Source of the DNA: Comamonadaceae bacterium
GTDB taxonomy: Bacteria > Pseudomonadota > Gammaproteobacteria > Burkholderiales > Burkholderiaceae_C
Assembly (NCBI GenBank): GCA_947371775.1
Contig: CANBQX010000012.1
Span: 1-24,310, forward strand
DNA: 24,310 nucleotides
Reading direction: 5' to 3'
Of this stretch, positions 1-7,087 are shown one piece after another. The notes beneath the pieces are model-generated. The model saw only the letters and a program-made list of their open reading frames with translations. It had not been told where the DNA came from and made no database searches. Numbering within the stretch: position 1 is the stretch's first letter; every line of letters begins with the position of its first letter. Made by a program: the position numbers and the translations under genes.

Positions 1-246
1 CTGGGCGAGGTCGGGCGGATTGGGAAATTGCACAAAGGCCAGGTGGAGCAAGCAGCATTTGCAGTGCTCAAAGCCCCTGACATTCCCAGTGTGCTGGTCG
101 AAGCCGCCTTCATCAGCAACCCCACGGAAGAGCGAAAGCTCAACAGCGAAGAGTTTCAAAACCAGTTTGCCGACGCCCTCATGCGCGGCCTTCTGGCCTA
201 TTTTTCGAAAAACCCGCCGCTGTCGCGCAGCAGGAACATGGGCTAA
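1..246 (+). CDS. amiC: N-acetylmuramoyl-L-alanine amidase (Amidase_3), C-terminal fragment
   Basis: This is the last 81 codons of a gene that enters from the left edge; the frame is open from base 1 and ends in TAA at 244-246. It carries the C-terminal signature of zinc-dependent Amidase_3 enzymes: the stretch PSVLVEAAFISNPTEE holds the conserved catalytic Glu followed by the FISN/NP turn. Family members cut the amide bond between muramic acid and the stem peptide in the periplasm and act in daughter-cell separation. The N-terminal AMIN domain and signal peptide, if present, lie outside the window. The AmiC assignment rests on this being the usual betaproteobacterial amidase of the family. 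Its stop overlaps the stop of the converging DedA gene. Confidence 0.88.
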   Translation: MGEVGRIGKLHKGQVEQAAFAVLKAPDIPSVLVEAAFISNPTEERKLNSEEFQNQFADALMRGLLAYFSKNPPLSRSRNMG

Positions 247-902
247 GCGCCCGGAGCCTGTGCCGCTGAACGTCGACGTGCGCGCCACGCACCGACGGCC
301 ACCATCAATCCGGGCACAAAAATCATGGCCCAAATGATCTTGTCTAGGTTTTGCTTGACCCACGCAATGTTGCCGAAAAAATAGCCGATGGTGACGATGC
401 CGCCCACCCAAAGGGCCGCACCGGTGACGTCATAGAAGCTGAATTTGGCGCGGGTCATGCGCGCCACGCCGGCCACAAAGGGCGCAAAGGTGCGCAGAAA
501 TGGCATAAAGCGCGCCGCGATGATGGTGACGCCGCCATAGCGCTCGTAAAACGCATGGGCCTGGTCGAACGCCGCCTTGTTGAACCAGCGGGAGTCTTCC
601 CACTGGAACACCCGCTCGCCCACCGCTTTGCCCACCGTGTAATTGCTTTGATTGCCCAGCACAGCGGCCGCAAACAACAAGCCTACTGACAAAGGGTAAT
701 TCATCAGCCCGACACCACACATGGCGCCGACCACAAACAGCAGGGAGTCACCGGGCAAAAACGGCATCACGACCACACCGGTTTCCACAAAAATCACCAC
801 AAACAGCAAGACGTATACGCCCACGCCGTACTGGGCGACGAAGGCCTCGAGGTACTTGTCGACATGCAACACAAAGTCGAGCAAGGATGCAATGATTTCC
901 AT
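243..902 (-). CDS. DedA family (VTT/SNARE-associated domain) membrane protein
   Basis: A 219-aa integral membrane protein. The N-terminal half has the DedA hallmark: a hydrophobic segment with an acidic residue followed by a proline/glycine re-entrant loop (FVETGVVVMPFLPGDSLLF, about residues 38-56). A second conserved part around residues 125-150 contains the R-F-x-P-x-x-R-T-x-x-P motif (RFMPFLRTFAPFVAG). DedA proteins are proton-motive-force-dependent transporters or flippases linked to undecaprenyl-phosphate and phospholipid recycling and to envelope homeostasis. The start is ATG at 902 with TAAGG a few bases upstream. The gene lies 43 bp downstream of, and codirectional with, the binding-protein gene, so cotranscription is possible. 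Length is normal for the family. Confidence 0.93.
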   Translation of the reverse strand: MEIIASLLDFVLHVDKYLEAFVAQYGVGVYVLLFVVIFVETGVVVMPFLPGDSLLFVVGAMCGVGLMNYPLSVGLLFAAAVLGNQSNYTVGKAVGERVFQWEDSRWFNKAAFDQAHAFYERYGGVTIIAARFMPFLRTFAPFVAGVARMTRAKFSFYDVTGAALWVGGIVTIGYFFGNIAWVKQNLDKIIWAMIFVPGLMVAVGAWRARRRSAAQAPGA

Positions 903-945
903 GGCCTTAGGCTTTATTCAAGTGAGTGTGAATTGGCGCACTGGC

Positions 946-2265
946 TCAGTAGCGCTGCATTTTGCAAGTGCTGCTTTGCTCCGCAGCTTGGGCGCCCAAG
1001 GTCTTGACGACCTTGAAGCCGTAGCCCGAGCCTTCGACGTCGAAGGGCACGCCAACCGTGCCCTGGCGCTCCATCATGCCCACCACCAGCGGCTGCTGAA
1101 ACTGGTGGTCTAGCGCGCGCATGACTCCGGTCTGGCCCGCCAACGTGACTTGGGTCTGCTCCAACGCTTTGGCCACCGCCACGATGTCGATCGCAGCACC
1201 AGGTTTGGCGGTGCGTCCTGCAGTGTCTATGGCCTGCGCCAAGGCTTCCACCAACAGCTGCATGCGCAGATGCACATAGTCGTCTTCCGGCTGCGCAAAG
1301 CGCGCTCGAAAAGACCTGTAAAACGACTCGGACGCCTTGGTCGGCACATTGGGCAGCCAGTCGGCGACTGCCAAGACGCGGCCCACACCGGCCTCGCCGA
1401 TGGCCGCCGGTGCCCCTAGCGCATTGCCGTAAAAGGTGTAGAACTTGCCATCAAAGCCCGCTTCTTTGGCCGCTTTGACCAGCAGCGTCAGGTCGGCGCT
1501 GAAGTTGCCGGTGATCACGGCCTGCGCGCCGCTGGCTTTGATTTTGGCAATGTAGGGCGCAAAGTCTTTGATGCGCAGCAGGGGATGCAGCTCTTCGCCC
1601 GCGATGCGAATGTCGGGGCGCTGCAGCGTGAGCTGGCGCTTGGCCTCGCGCAGCACGCTTTGGCCGAAGCTGTAGTCCTGGCCGATCAGGTACACGCTCT
1701 TGAGGCTTTGGTCATCGCGCAGCACCTGCATCAAGGCCGCCATGCGCATATCGGCATGGGCGTCAAAGCGGAAATGCCAGAAGCTGCATTTTTCGTTGGT
1801 AAGCGCAGGATCGACGGCTGAATAATTGAGAAACAGCACACGTCGCTCGGGTTCGCGTTCGTTGTGTTTGTTGATCGCGTCGATCAGCGCCGCTGCAGTC
1901 GCCGAAGAATTTCCTTGCAGCACAAAGCGCGTACCACCGTCGATGGCCAGGCGCAAGTTGGACAAGGCTTCTTCGGTCTGGCCTTTGCTGTCCATGCGCT
2001 CCAGCGCCAGCAGTTGCTTGGGTGCTGCGGCACCTGCAGACGCCACGCCGCCGCGGGCGTTGACGCGCTCTACCGCCCAGGTCAGGTTGCGAAAAACCGC
2101 TTCGCCGCCATTCGCATTGCCACCGCTCAAGCCTTCGATCAAGGCCAGTTTGAGGGGCGGCAGCGTTTGCGCCGATGCTCCGAGACCCAGGCTACAAACG
2201 CAAAAAAGCAGCGCACATGGCACTGAAAAACCAGATTTCAAGAAGCGAGTGAGAAGAATAAACAT
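946..2265 (-). CDS. Periplasmic substrate-binding protein, branched-chain amino acid type (Peripla_BP_6)
   Basis: About 439 aa if started at ATG 2265, or 455 aa from the ATG at 2313. I prefer 2265 because it gives a clean signal peptide: short basic n-region, hydrophobic core SVPCALLFCVCSLGLG, and a likely cut after ASA. The upstream 16 codons look non-coding, although neither start has a strong Shine-Dalgarno. The mature part begins LKLALIEGLSGGNANGGE and continues in the type-I periplasmic-binding fold of LivJ/K-like proteins (AVERVNARGG, VYLIGQDYSFGQSV, GAQAVITGNFSADLTLLVKAA). No permease or ATPase gene adjoins it, so it is an orphan binding protein whose transporter or sensor partner is elsewhere. 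The ligand cannot be read from sequence; LivJ-type relatives bind amino acids, amides, urea and aromatic acids. Confidence 0.87.
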   Translation of the reverse strand: MFILLTRFLKSGFSVPCALLFCVCSLGLGASAQTLPPLKLALIEGLSGGNANGGEAVFRNLTWAVERVNARGGVASAGAAAPKQLLALERMDSKGQTEEALSNLRLAIDGGTRFVLQGNSSATAAALIDAINKHNEREPERRVLFLNYSAVDPALTNEKCSFWHFRFDAHADMRMAALMQVLRDDQSLKSVYLIGQDYSFGQSVLREAKRQLTLQRPDIRIAGEELHPLLRIKDFAPYIAKIKASGAQAVITGNFSADLTLLVKAAKEAGFDGKFYTFYGNALGAPAAIGEAGVGRVLAVADWLPNVPTKASESFYRSFRARFAQPEDDYVHLRMQLLVEALAQAIDTAGRTAKPGAAIDIVAVAKALEQTQVTLAGQTGVMRALDHQFQQPLVVGMMERQGTVGVPFDVEGSGYGFKVVKTLGAQAAEQSSTCKMQRY

Positions 2266-2357
2266 GAAGAAAAAAGCTTGAATTGCCCGCCAAGGCGCAC
2301 ATCTGTGTTCCATGCAGCACCCACTGTCGGGGGCCGCGAAGTGTACTTGGAGCCCTT

Positions 2358-2780
2358 ATGTTTTTTACCACCACACCCTCCCCCTTGAGCACCGGTTTTG
2401 GCACAGCCCTGGACCACCCTTTGCGTCGCCGTATCTATGCGCAAGCAGGCCGTTCTGCCGCTGACTTTATTGAAAAAACCGTGGCCGCCGCACATGCCAG
2501 CGGCAGCACCGATGCCCAGATCACGCAGGACGAAAAGCAATTCACCTTGGTGATGGACGTACCCGGCATCAGCAAAGAGCACTTGAGTATTCGCATCGAA
2601 GGCGCAGTCGTGCGCATCCACTCCAAAGAGGGAGCGCCGCGGCAGTACCGTGCGGCCTTTGAGTTTGGCCAGGAGATTGACAGCGCGGCCAGCAGCGCGC
2701 GCTTGGAAAACGGTGTGCTCAGCCTGAGCCTGGCCAAAGTAGTGCCTGTCAGCAAGGTGGCCGAGCTGGCCATTTCCTAA
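2358..2780 (+). CDS. Small heat-shock protein, Hsp20/alpha-crystallin family
   Basis: 140 aa from the ATG at 2358, chosen over the upstream in-frame ATG at 2283 because GGAG at 2349-2352 sits 5 nt before it and the extra 25 residues look non-coding. The C-terminal ~95 residues form the alpha-crystallin domain: DEKQFTLVMDVPGISKEHLS, the beta-strand region with VRIHSKEG, YRAAFEFGQEID, and the A-x-x-x-x-G-V-L motif near the end (ARLENGVLSLSLAK). Small Hsps hold unfolding proteins in a refoldable state without ATP. The gene is transcribed divergently from the binding-protein gene, with only ~92 bp between start codons. No sigma-32 promoter or ROSE-type thermometer is obvious in that gap. Confidence 0.9.
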   Translation: MFFTTTPSPLSTGFGTALDHPLRRRIYAQAGRSAADFIEKTVAAAHASGSTDAQITQDEKQFTLVMDVPGISKEHLSIRIEGAVVRIHSKEGAPRQYRAAFEFGQEIDSAASSARLENGVLSLSLAKVVPVSKVAELAIS

Positions 2781-2819
2781 GCAGCAGCCCCCAACGCGCG
2801 GCGGTGGGCGCTCTGTGCG

Positions 2820-3968
2820 CTAGATGGCCTGCAAGGGCCAGCGCGGTTTGACGTCAAACGCATAGTCCCGCCGTGCGGCCTGCAAGCCACTTTGCAGTCG
2901 CATGGCGGCGGCCATGGCAATCATGGCGCCGTTGTCGGTGCACAAATGCAGCTCGGGGTAGTGCACCCGCACGCCACGCTGCGCGCAAGCCGCGTTCAAC
3001 TGGCCGCGCAAGCTGGTGTTGGCACCCACGCCGCCGGCAACCACCAGGCGTTGGAGACCGGTGAGTTTGAGCGCCGCCATCGACTTTTTCACCAGCACGT
3101 CTGCAATCGCCGCTTGCGTCGACGCGGCCAAATCGGCGCGCAGGGCCAAAGGCAAACTCTCGAACCCCGGCGTGGCACCGGAGGCGAGTTTGACGCCGCT
3201 GGCCGAGCCGTTCCACACCGTCTGGTCCACGGACGCCACCATTTTTTGCGACTGCACCAGCACGGCCGTTTTCAGACCCGCAAACGAAAAGTCCAGGTTG
3301 CCGCTGTGCAGCAGGGGGCGTGGCAAGGCATAGGCCTGCGGGTCGCCGTTTGCCGCCAGCGCGGCCAAGGCCGGCCCACCGGGATAGCCCAGGCCCATGA
3401 GCTTGGCCGACTTGTCAAAGGCTTCGCCTGCCGCGTCGTCAATCGTCTCGCCCAAGAGTTCGTAACGGCCCACGCCGTCGACGCGCATCAGCTGCGTGTG
3501 GCCACCGGACACCAGCAGCGCCACAAAGGGAAACTGCGGTGGATCGGCACTTAAAAATGGCGACAGCAAATGGCCCTCGAGGTGGTGCACACCCAGCACC
3601 GGTTTGTCCAAAGCCGCGGCCAGCGCACAGGCCACGCCCGCCCCAACCAGCAAGGCCCCGGCCAAACCGGGCCCGCGGGTGTAGGCCACCACATCCACCT
3701 CGCTCAGGCTGCGCTGGGCCTGCGCCAGCACATGCTGGGTCAATGGCAAGGCACGGCGAATATGGTCGCGGCTCGCAAGCTCCGGCACCACACCGCCAAA
3801 GGCCTGGTGCATTTCTACCTGGCTGTGCAAGGCATGGGCCAGCAACACGGGCACTTCACCGGGGCGCATGGCGACCAGGGCCACGCCGGTTTCGTCGCAG
3901 GAGGACTCAAAGCCCAGCACCAGCGTGGGGGCGGACTCGGTGGGCGCAGGGAGGGGGGAATTCGTCAT
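2820..3968 (-). CDS. tsaD: tRNA N6-adenosine threonylcarbamoyltransferase TsaD
   Basis: 382 aa from the ATG at 3968. TsaD transfers the threonylcarbamoyl group from TC-AMP to A37 of ANN-decoding tRNAs, together with TsaB and TsaE. Seen here: the N-terminal motif LGFESSCDETGVAL, the metal-binding HLEGH pair, the phosphate-loop region FVALLVSGGHTQL, DDAAGEAFDKSAKLMGLGYPGG, the LDFSFAGLKTAV segment, and near the C-terminus VVAGGVGANTSLR and the metal-ligand Asp in LCTDNGAMIA. The ORF stays open upstream to 4772, but that part runs antisense to the acetyltransferase gene and has no TsaD similarity. After the GLKTAV segment there is an extra loop of roughly 30 residues compared with E. coli TsaD. 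The gene is divergent from the GNAT gene across a gap of under 50 bp. Confidence 0.97.
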   Translation of the reverse strand: MTNSPLPAPTESAPTLVLGFESSCDETGVALVAMRPGEVPVLLAHALHSQVEMHQAFGGVVPELASRDHIRRALPLTQHVLAQAQRSLSEVDVVAYTRGPGLAGALLVGAGVACALAAALDKPVLGVHHLEGHLLSPFLSADPPQFPFVALLVSGGHTQLMRVDGVGRYELLGETIDDAAGEAFDKSAKLMGLGYPGGPALAALAANGDPQAYALPRPLLHSGNLDFSFAGLKTAVLVQSQKMVASVDQTVWNGSASGVKLASGATPGFESLPLALRADLAASTQAAIADVLVKKSMAALKLTGLQRLVVAGGVGANTSLRGQLNAACAQRGVRVHYPELHLCTDNGAMIAMAAAMRLQSGLQAARRDYAFDVKPRWPLQAI

Positions 3969-4000
3969 ACAGAGCGCCAAGTTTAGGGCAGCGCCTGCGC

Positions 4001-4006
4001 GACAAT
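4001..4006 (+). promoter_or_regulatory. Candidate -10 element (GACAAT) implying a leaderless start for the GNAT gene
   Basis: GACAAT ends 7 nt before the ATG at 4014, so transcription would begin at or next to that start codon. No Shine-Dalgarno is visible. The earlier in-frame ATG at 4005 overlaps the hexamer itself, which argues that 4014 is the true start. No good -35 box is seen. The same layout recurs before 4799 and 9397. Confidence 0.4.
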
Positions 4007-4013
4007 GCCCGCC

Positions 4014-4778
4014 ATGTTGAGCCCCGACGATATTGCCGCCATTGAACGCGCGACCCTGGACGCCGTCTGTCCGGCCGAGGTGCACGAAATTCCCGGCTGG
4101 CTTTTGCCCTACGACCCCTTGCCGATTGGCCGCGCACAAAGTGCGGTGCCGCTCTCGCATGGCGCACTGAGCTTGGAGGCGCTGCACACCGTGCAAGCGC
4201 ACTACCGGCAACGCGATTGGCCCACGGTGTTTCGCCTGCCCGAGCATGTGCTGTCGCCCGCGGTCACCGCTGCCCTGGCAACCATGGGCTACGCGCCGGA
4301 CGAGCCAGTGCATGTGCAAGTGGCGCCAACGCAGAAATTGCTCGAACTCGCCGCCTCTGAGCAAGTCGTCATTCAAGCCCGGCCCACGCCGCCATGGGCG
4401 TTGGTCTACACCGCAGACGGCTTTGACCCACAGGACGGTGCCAACCGGGTGCAACTGCTCAGCCGCAGTGCCCATGCGGTCTATGCCCATGTCGAGCGGG
4501 AGGGGCAGACGCTTGCCGCAGGCGTGGGCGTGATCAGCCGGGGCTGGCTCAGCGTGCATGGCATGCGCACCCGCCCCAGCGCCCAAGGCCAGGGTCTGGC
4601 GTCGCAGATTCTTGCCGGGCTGGCGGCCCACGCCCTTGCCAAAGGAATCGAGCGCGTCTTTTTGCAAGTCGAAACCAGCAACACCGTGGCGCTCGGTCTC
4701 TACCAAAAAGCGGGCTTTGCCACGGCCTGGCGCTACCAGTATTGGCGCAGTCATAAGCACATAGCGCCCCATAGTTAG
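4014..4778 (+). CDS. GNAT family N-acetyltransferase
   Basis: 254 aa from ATG 4014 (257 aa if ATG 4005 is used). The C-terminal ~100 residues are a GNAT domain: GWLSVHGMRTRPSAQGQGLA covers beta-4 and the acetyl-CoA pyrophosphate loop (R/Q-x-x-G-x-G/A: AQGQGLA), followed by helix ILAGLAAHALAKG and VFLQVETSNTVALGLYQKAGF, the motif-B strand and helix ending in the usual Y-x-K-x-G-F. The N-terminal ~130 residues are not a clear GNAT repeat, though they may be a degenerate one, as in two-domain members. The acceptor is unknown. The gene is adjacent and divergent to tsaD, but it is not RimI, which is much shorter (about 150 aa). Confidence 0.88.
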   Translation: MLSPDDIAAIERATLDAVCPAEVHEIPGWLLPYDPLPIGRAQSAVPLSHGALSLEALHTVQAHYRQRDWPTVFRLPEHVLSPAVTAALATMGYAPDEPVHVQVAPTQKLLELAASEQVVIQARPTPPWALVYTADGFDPQDGANRVQLLSRSAHAVYAHVEREGQTLAAGVGVISRGWLSVHGMRTRPSAQGQGLASQILAGLAAHALAKGIERVFLQVETSNTVALGLYQKAGFATAWRYQYWRSHKHIAPHS

Positions 4779-4786
4779 CGCTCACC

Positions 4787-4792
4787 GACAAT
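4787..4792 (+). promoter_or_regulatory. Candidate -10 element (GACAAT) directly before ybiB
   Basis: GACAAT ends 6 nt before the ATG at 4799, placing the expected transcription start on the A of the start codon. The 20-bp gap after the upstream gene has no Shine-Dalgarno. The sequence CCGACAATCGCGCCATG closely resembles CGACAATGCCCGCCATG before the GNAT gene. Confidence 0.4.
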
Positions 4793-4798
4793 CGCGCC

Positions 4799-5716
4799 AT
4801 GGGCATTGGCATTTACCTCAAAGAAATCGGGCGTGGCAAAGAGGGTGCACGCGCGCTCAGCCGCGCCCAAGCCTGCGCGCTGTGGGGCCAATTGCTGGAC
4901 GGGACCGTCACCGACCTCGAGGTGGGTGCGTTCTGTCTGGCCATGCGCATCAAGGGCGAAACCCCCGAAGAAATGGCGGGCTTTCTGGACGCAACGGCCA
5001 CGCGCTTGCAGCGCGTGCCCGCCGACGATGGTCCGGTCATCGTCATCCCCAGCTACAACGGTGCGCGCAAGCTGCCGGGGCTCACGCCCTTGCTGGCTCT
5101 GCTGCTGGCGCGCCAGGGCCTGCCGGTGCTGATCCACGGTGTCGCCACCGAAAACACGCGCGTCTTCACCGCCGAGGTGCTCGCCGCGCTGGGCATTGCG
5201 CCCTGCACCGCCGTGGGCCCGATTGCGTCGGGCAGCGTGGCCTATCTGCCGACCGCCCTGCTGCACCCTGGGCTGCAACGATTGCTCAATGTGCGCCGGG
5301 TCGTGAACTTGCGCAATTCGGCCCACAGCCTGGTCAAACTCATGAACCCCTGTGAGGGCGCCAGCCTGCTGGTGACCAGCTACACCCACCCCGAATACGC
5401 CGACTCCATGGCCGCCACCTTGGCGCTGACCCAGACCAACGCACTGCTGCTGCGCGGCACCGAAGGTGAGGCGGTCGCCGACGCCAGGCGCATGCCGAAA
5501 ATGCAGGGCTTTGTGCAGGGGCAGTCGGTCGTGCTGCAAGCGCCGCAGGCAGGAACTTTGAACGAACTGCCTGCGCTACCCACTGCGATCGATGCGGCGT
5601 CAACCGCAGGCTACATACGCGAGGTGCTGGAGGGCCAGGTGCCGGTGCCCGCGCCGATTGCCCAACAAGTCGATCACATCGCCCACTTGGTGCGATGCAT
5701 AGGAGGCGGCAGCTGA
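4799..5716 (+). CDS. ybiB: YbiB/TrpD2-type DNA-binding protein (anthranilate phosphoribosyltransferase fold)
   Basis: 305 aa. The sequence follows the glycosyltransferase family 3 / TrpD fold: an N-terminal helical domain (LSRAQACALWGQLLDG, AMRIKGETPEEMAGFLDA) and a nucleotide-like alpha/beta domain (VIVIPSYNGARKLPGLTPLLA, VLIHGVATENTRVFTAEVLAALG, NLRNSAHSLVKLMNP). The canonical TrpD glycine-rich PRPP loop GTGGD is replaced by IPSYNGARK, as in the TrpD2/YbiB group. E. coli YbiB is a LexA-controlled homodimer that binds nucleic acid without sequence preference and lacks phosphoribosyltransferase activity. The stop codon overlaps the cobA start (TGATG), so the two genes are translationally coupled. 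In many Burkholderiales this pair sits downstream of nitrate/nitrite assimilation genes; those are not present here. Confidence 0.9.
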   Translation: MGIGIYLKEIGRGKEGARALSRAQACALWGQLLDGTVTDLEVGAFCLAMRIKGETPEEMAGFLDATATRLQRVPADDGPVIVIPSYNGARKLPGLTPLLALLLARQGLPVLIHGVATENTRVFTAEVLAALGIAPCTAVGPIASGSVAYLPTALLHPGLQRLLNVRRVVNLRNSAHSLVKLMNPCEGASLLVTSYTHPEYADSMAATLALTQTNALLLRGTEGEAVADARRMPKMQGFVQGQSVVLQAPQAGTLNELPALPTAIDAASTAGYIREVLEGQVPVPAPIAQQVDHIAHLVRCIGGGS

Positions 5717-6510
5717 TGGCAACGCACGCCTCACCCTCTCTGGGCAAAGTCACGCTGGTGGGCGCGGGCCCGGGCGACCCGGAATTGCTCACGCTCAAAG
5801 CGGTCAAAGCCATTGCCAACGCCACGGTGCTGCTGGTAGACGATTTGGTCAACGAAGCGGTGCTGACGCACGCGCAGCCCGAGGCACGCATCGTCTATGT
5901 CGGCAAGCGTGGCGGCTGCGCGTCCACACCCCAGGCCTTTATTGAAAAACTCATGCTCAGCGAGGCCTTGCGCGGCGAGCAAGTGGTGCGCCTCAAAGGC
6001 GGCGACCCGTTTGTGTTCGGGCGCGGCGGCGAAGAGGTAGAAGCGCTGCAGGCGGCGGGCATTGCGGTTGAGGTGGTCAATGGCATTACCGCAGGCCTGG
6101 CCGCGATGGGGAGTTTGAACGTACCGCTCACCCACCGCGAACACGCCCATGGTGTGGTGTTCGTCACCGGGCACGCCAAACCCGGCGACCGGGGCACGGA
6201 CTGGGTGGCGCTGGCGCACACCGCCCACCAGGCCAAACTCACGCTGGTCATTTACATGGGTGTGAGCGGCGCGGCCCACATTCAACATGATTTATTGCAA
6301 GGTCTGCCAAGCGACACGCCGGTGGCGATCGTGCAAAACGCCAGCCTGCCCACCCAGCGCCACGCGATGGCCACCTTGGCAACACTGCATGCAACGCTGC
6401 AAGCTGAGCAACTGGGCAGCCCCAGTGTGATTGTGGTGGGCCATGTCCTGGACGGACTGCAGGCGGCTTTGAATTCTCCGCAGGCCGCGCTGCAACAAAT
6501 TCAAGGCTGA
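5716..6510 (+). CDS. cobA: Uroporphyrinogen-III C-methyltransferase (SUMT)
   Basis: 264 aa from ATG 5716, chosen because AGGAGG at 5701-5706 lies 9 nt upstream and the start overlaps the ybiB stop (TGATG); an in-frame ATG at 5695 has neither. The enzyme uses two S-adenosylmethionine molecules to methylate uroporphyrinogen III at C2 and C7, giving precorrin-2 for siroheme and cobalamin. The tetrapyrrole-methylase motifs are clear: VTLVGAGPGDPELLTLKA near the N-terminus, RLKGGDPFVFGRGGEE, NGITAGLAAMGSLNVPLTHR, TLVIYMGVSG, and VIVVGHVLDG at the end. It lacks the CysG precorrin-2 dehydrogenase/ferrochelatase part, so that step must be encoded elsewhere. Confidence 0.96.
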   Translation: MATHASPSLGKVTLVGAGPGDPELLTLKAVKAIANATVLLVDDLVNEAVLTHAQPEARIVYVGKRGGCASTPQAFIEKLMLSEALRGEQVVRLKGGDPFVFGRGGEEVEALQAAGIAVEVVNGITAGLAAMGSLNVPLTHREHAHGVVFVTGHAKPGDRGTDWVALAHTAHQAKLTLVIYMGVSGAAHIQHDLLQGLPSDTPVAIVQNASLPTQRHAMATLATLHATLQAEQLGSPSVIVVGHVLDGLQAALNSPQAALQQIQG

Positions 6511-6598
6511 CAAGCGCCAGGGGAATTTGCGGCGGCGCCATGCCGCACATCAAAACCGTGCATTAACATGGGAACCCTCACAAAAACGGGAATTTTCC

Positions 6599-7087
6599 AT
6601 GAACTTGACGATCAATGGCAAAGCGGTTCAGGCCGACGCCGAACCCGACATGCCCCTGCTGTGGGTGCTGCGCGACCAGCTCAACCTGACGGGTACCAAA
6701 TTTGGCTGCGGTGTGGCCGCCTGTGGCGCTTGCACCGTACACGTCGATGGCGTGGCCATGCGTTCGTGTGTCACGCCCGCTTCCATTTTGGAAGGCAAGG
6801 CGATTCGCACCATTGAATCTCTGGGCACGCCTGAGAAACCCCATGCCTTGCAACTCGCCTGGGTGGCCGAACAAGTGCCGCAGTGCGGCTATTGCCAAAG
6901 CGGCATGTTGATGGCCGCTTCCGCGCTGATTGAGCGCAACCCCAAACCCAGCGACGCCGAGATCGAAGATGCAGTGAGCAATATCTGCCGCTGCGGAACC
7001 TACCAACGGGTGCGCGCTGCCATTCACCGTGCCACCGGCGCGGTCGTGGCGCAAAGCCCCGCCCCAACGCAAGAGGTGCAAGCATGA
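6599..7087 (+). CDS. iorA: Molybdenum hydroxylase small subunit, two [2Fe-2S] clusters (isoquinoline 1-oxidoreductase alpha type)
   Basis: 162 aa from ATG 6599 (GGGAA at 6588-6592 upstream); the ORF extends 24 codons further left without homology. The N-terminal plant-ferredoxin domain has Cys37, Cys42, Cys45 and Cys57 (GCGVAACGACTVHVDG). The C-terminal helical [2Fe-2S]-binding domain has Cys96, Cys99, Cys130 and Cys132 (CGYCQSG, NICRCGTYQRV). This subunit passes electrons from the molybdenum site of its partner to an external acceptor. It has no signal peptide of its own; in this family it is carried through the Tat system bound to the partner. The stop overlaps the next start (ATGA). The true substrate is unknown; relatives oxidise N-heterocycles or aldehydes, so the symbol names the family rather than the substrate. 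Confidence 0.9.
   Translation: MNLTINGKAVQADAEPDMPLLWVLRDQLNLTGTKFGCGVAACGACTVHVDGVAMRSCVTPASILEGKAIRTIESLGTPEKPHALQLAWVAEQVPQCGYCQSGMLMAASALIERNPKPSDAEIEDAVSNICRCGTYQRVRAAIHRATGAVVAQSPAPTQEVQA

Noticed and set aside
3969..4772. Upstream extension of the tsaD frame (to a 650-aa protein)
   Set aside because: It runs fully antisense to the GNAT gene, has no TsaD similarity, and the TsaD homology begins just after ATG 3968.
6527..6598. Earlier start for the molybdenum-hydroxylase small subunit
   Set aside because: The extra 24 residues have no homology; the ferredoxin domain starts immediately after ATG 6599, which has a GGGAA site.
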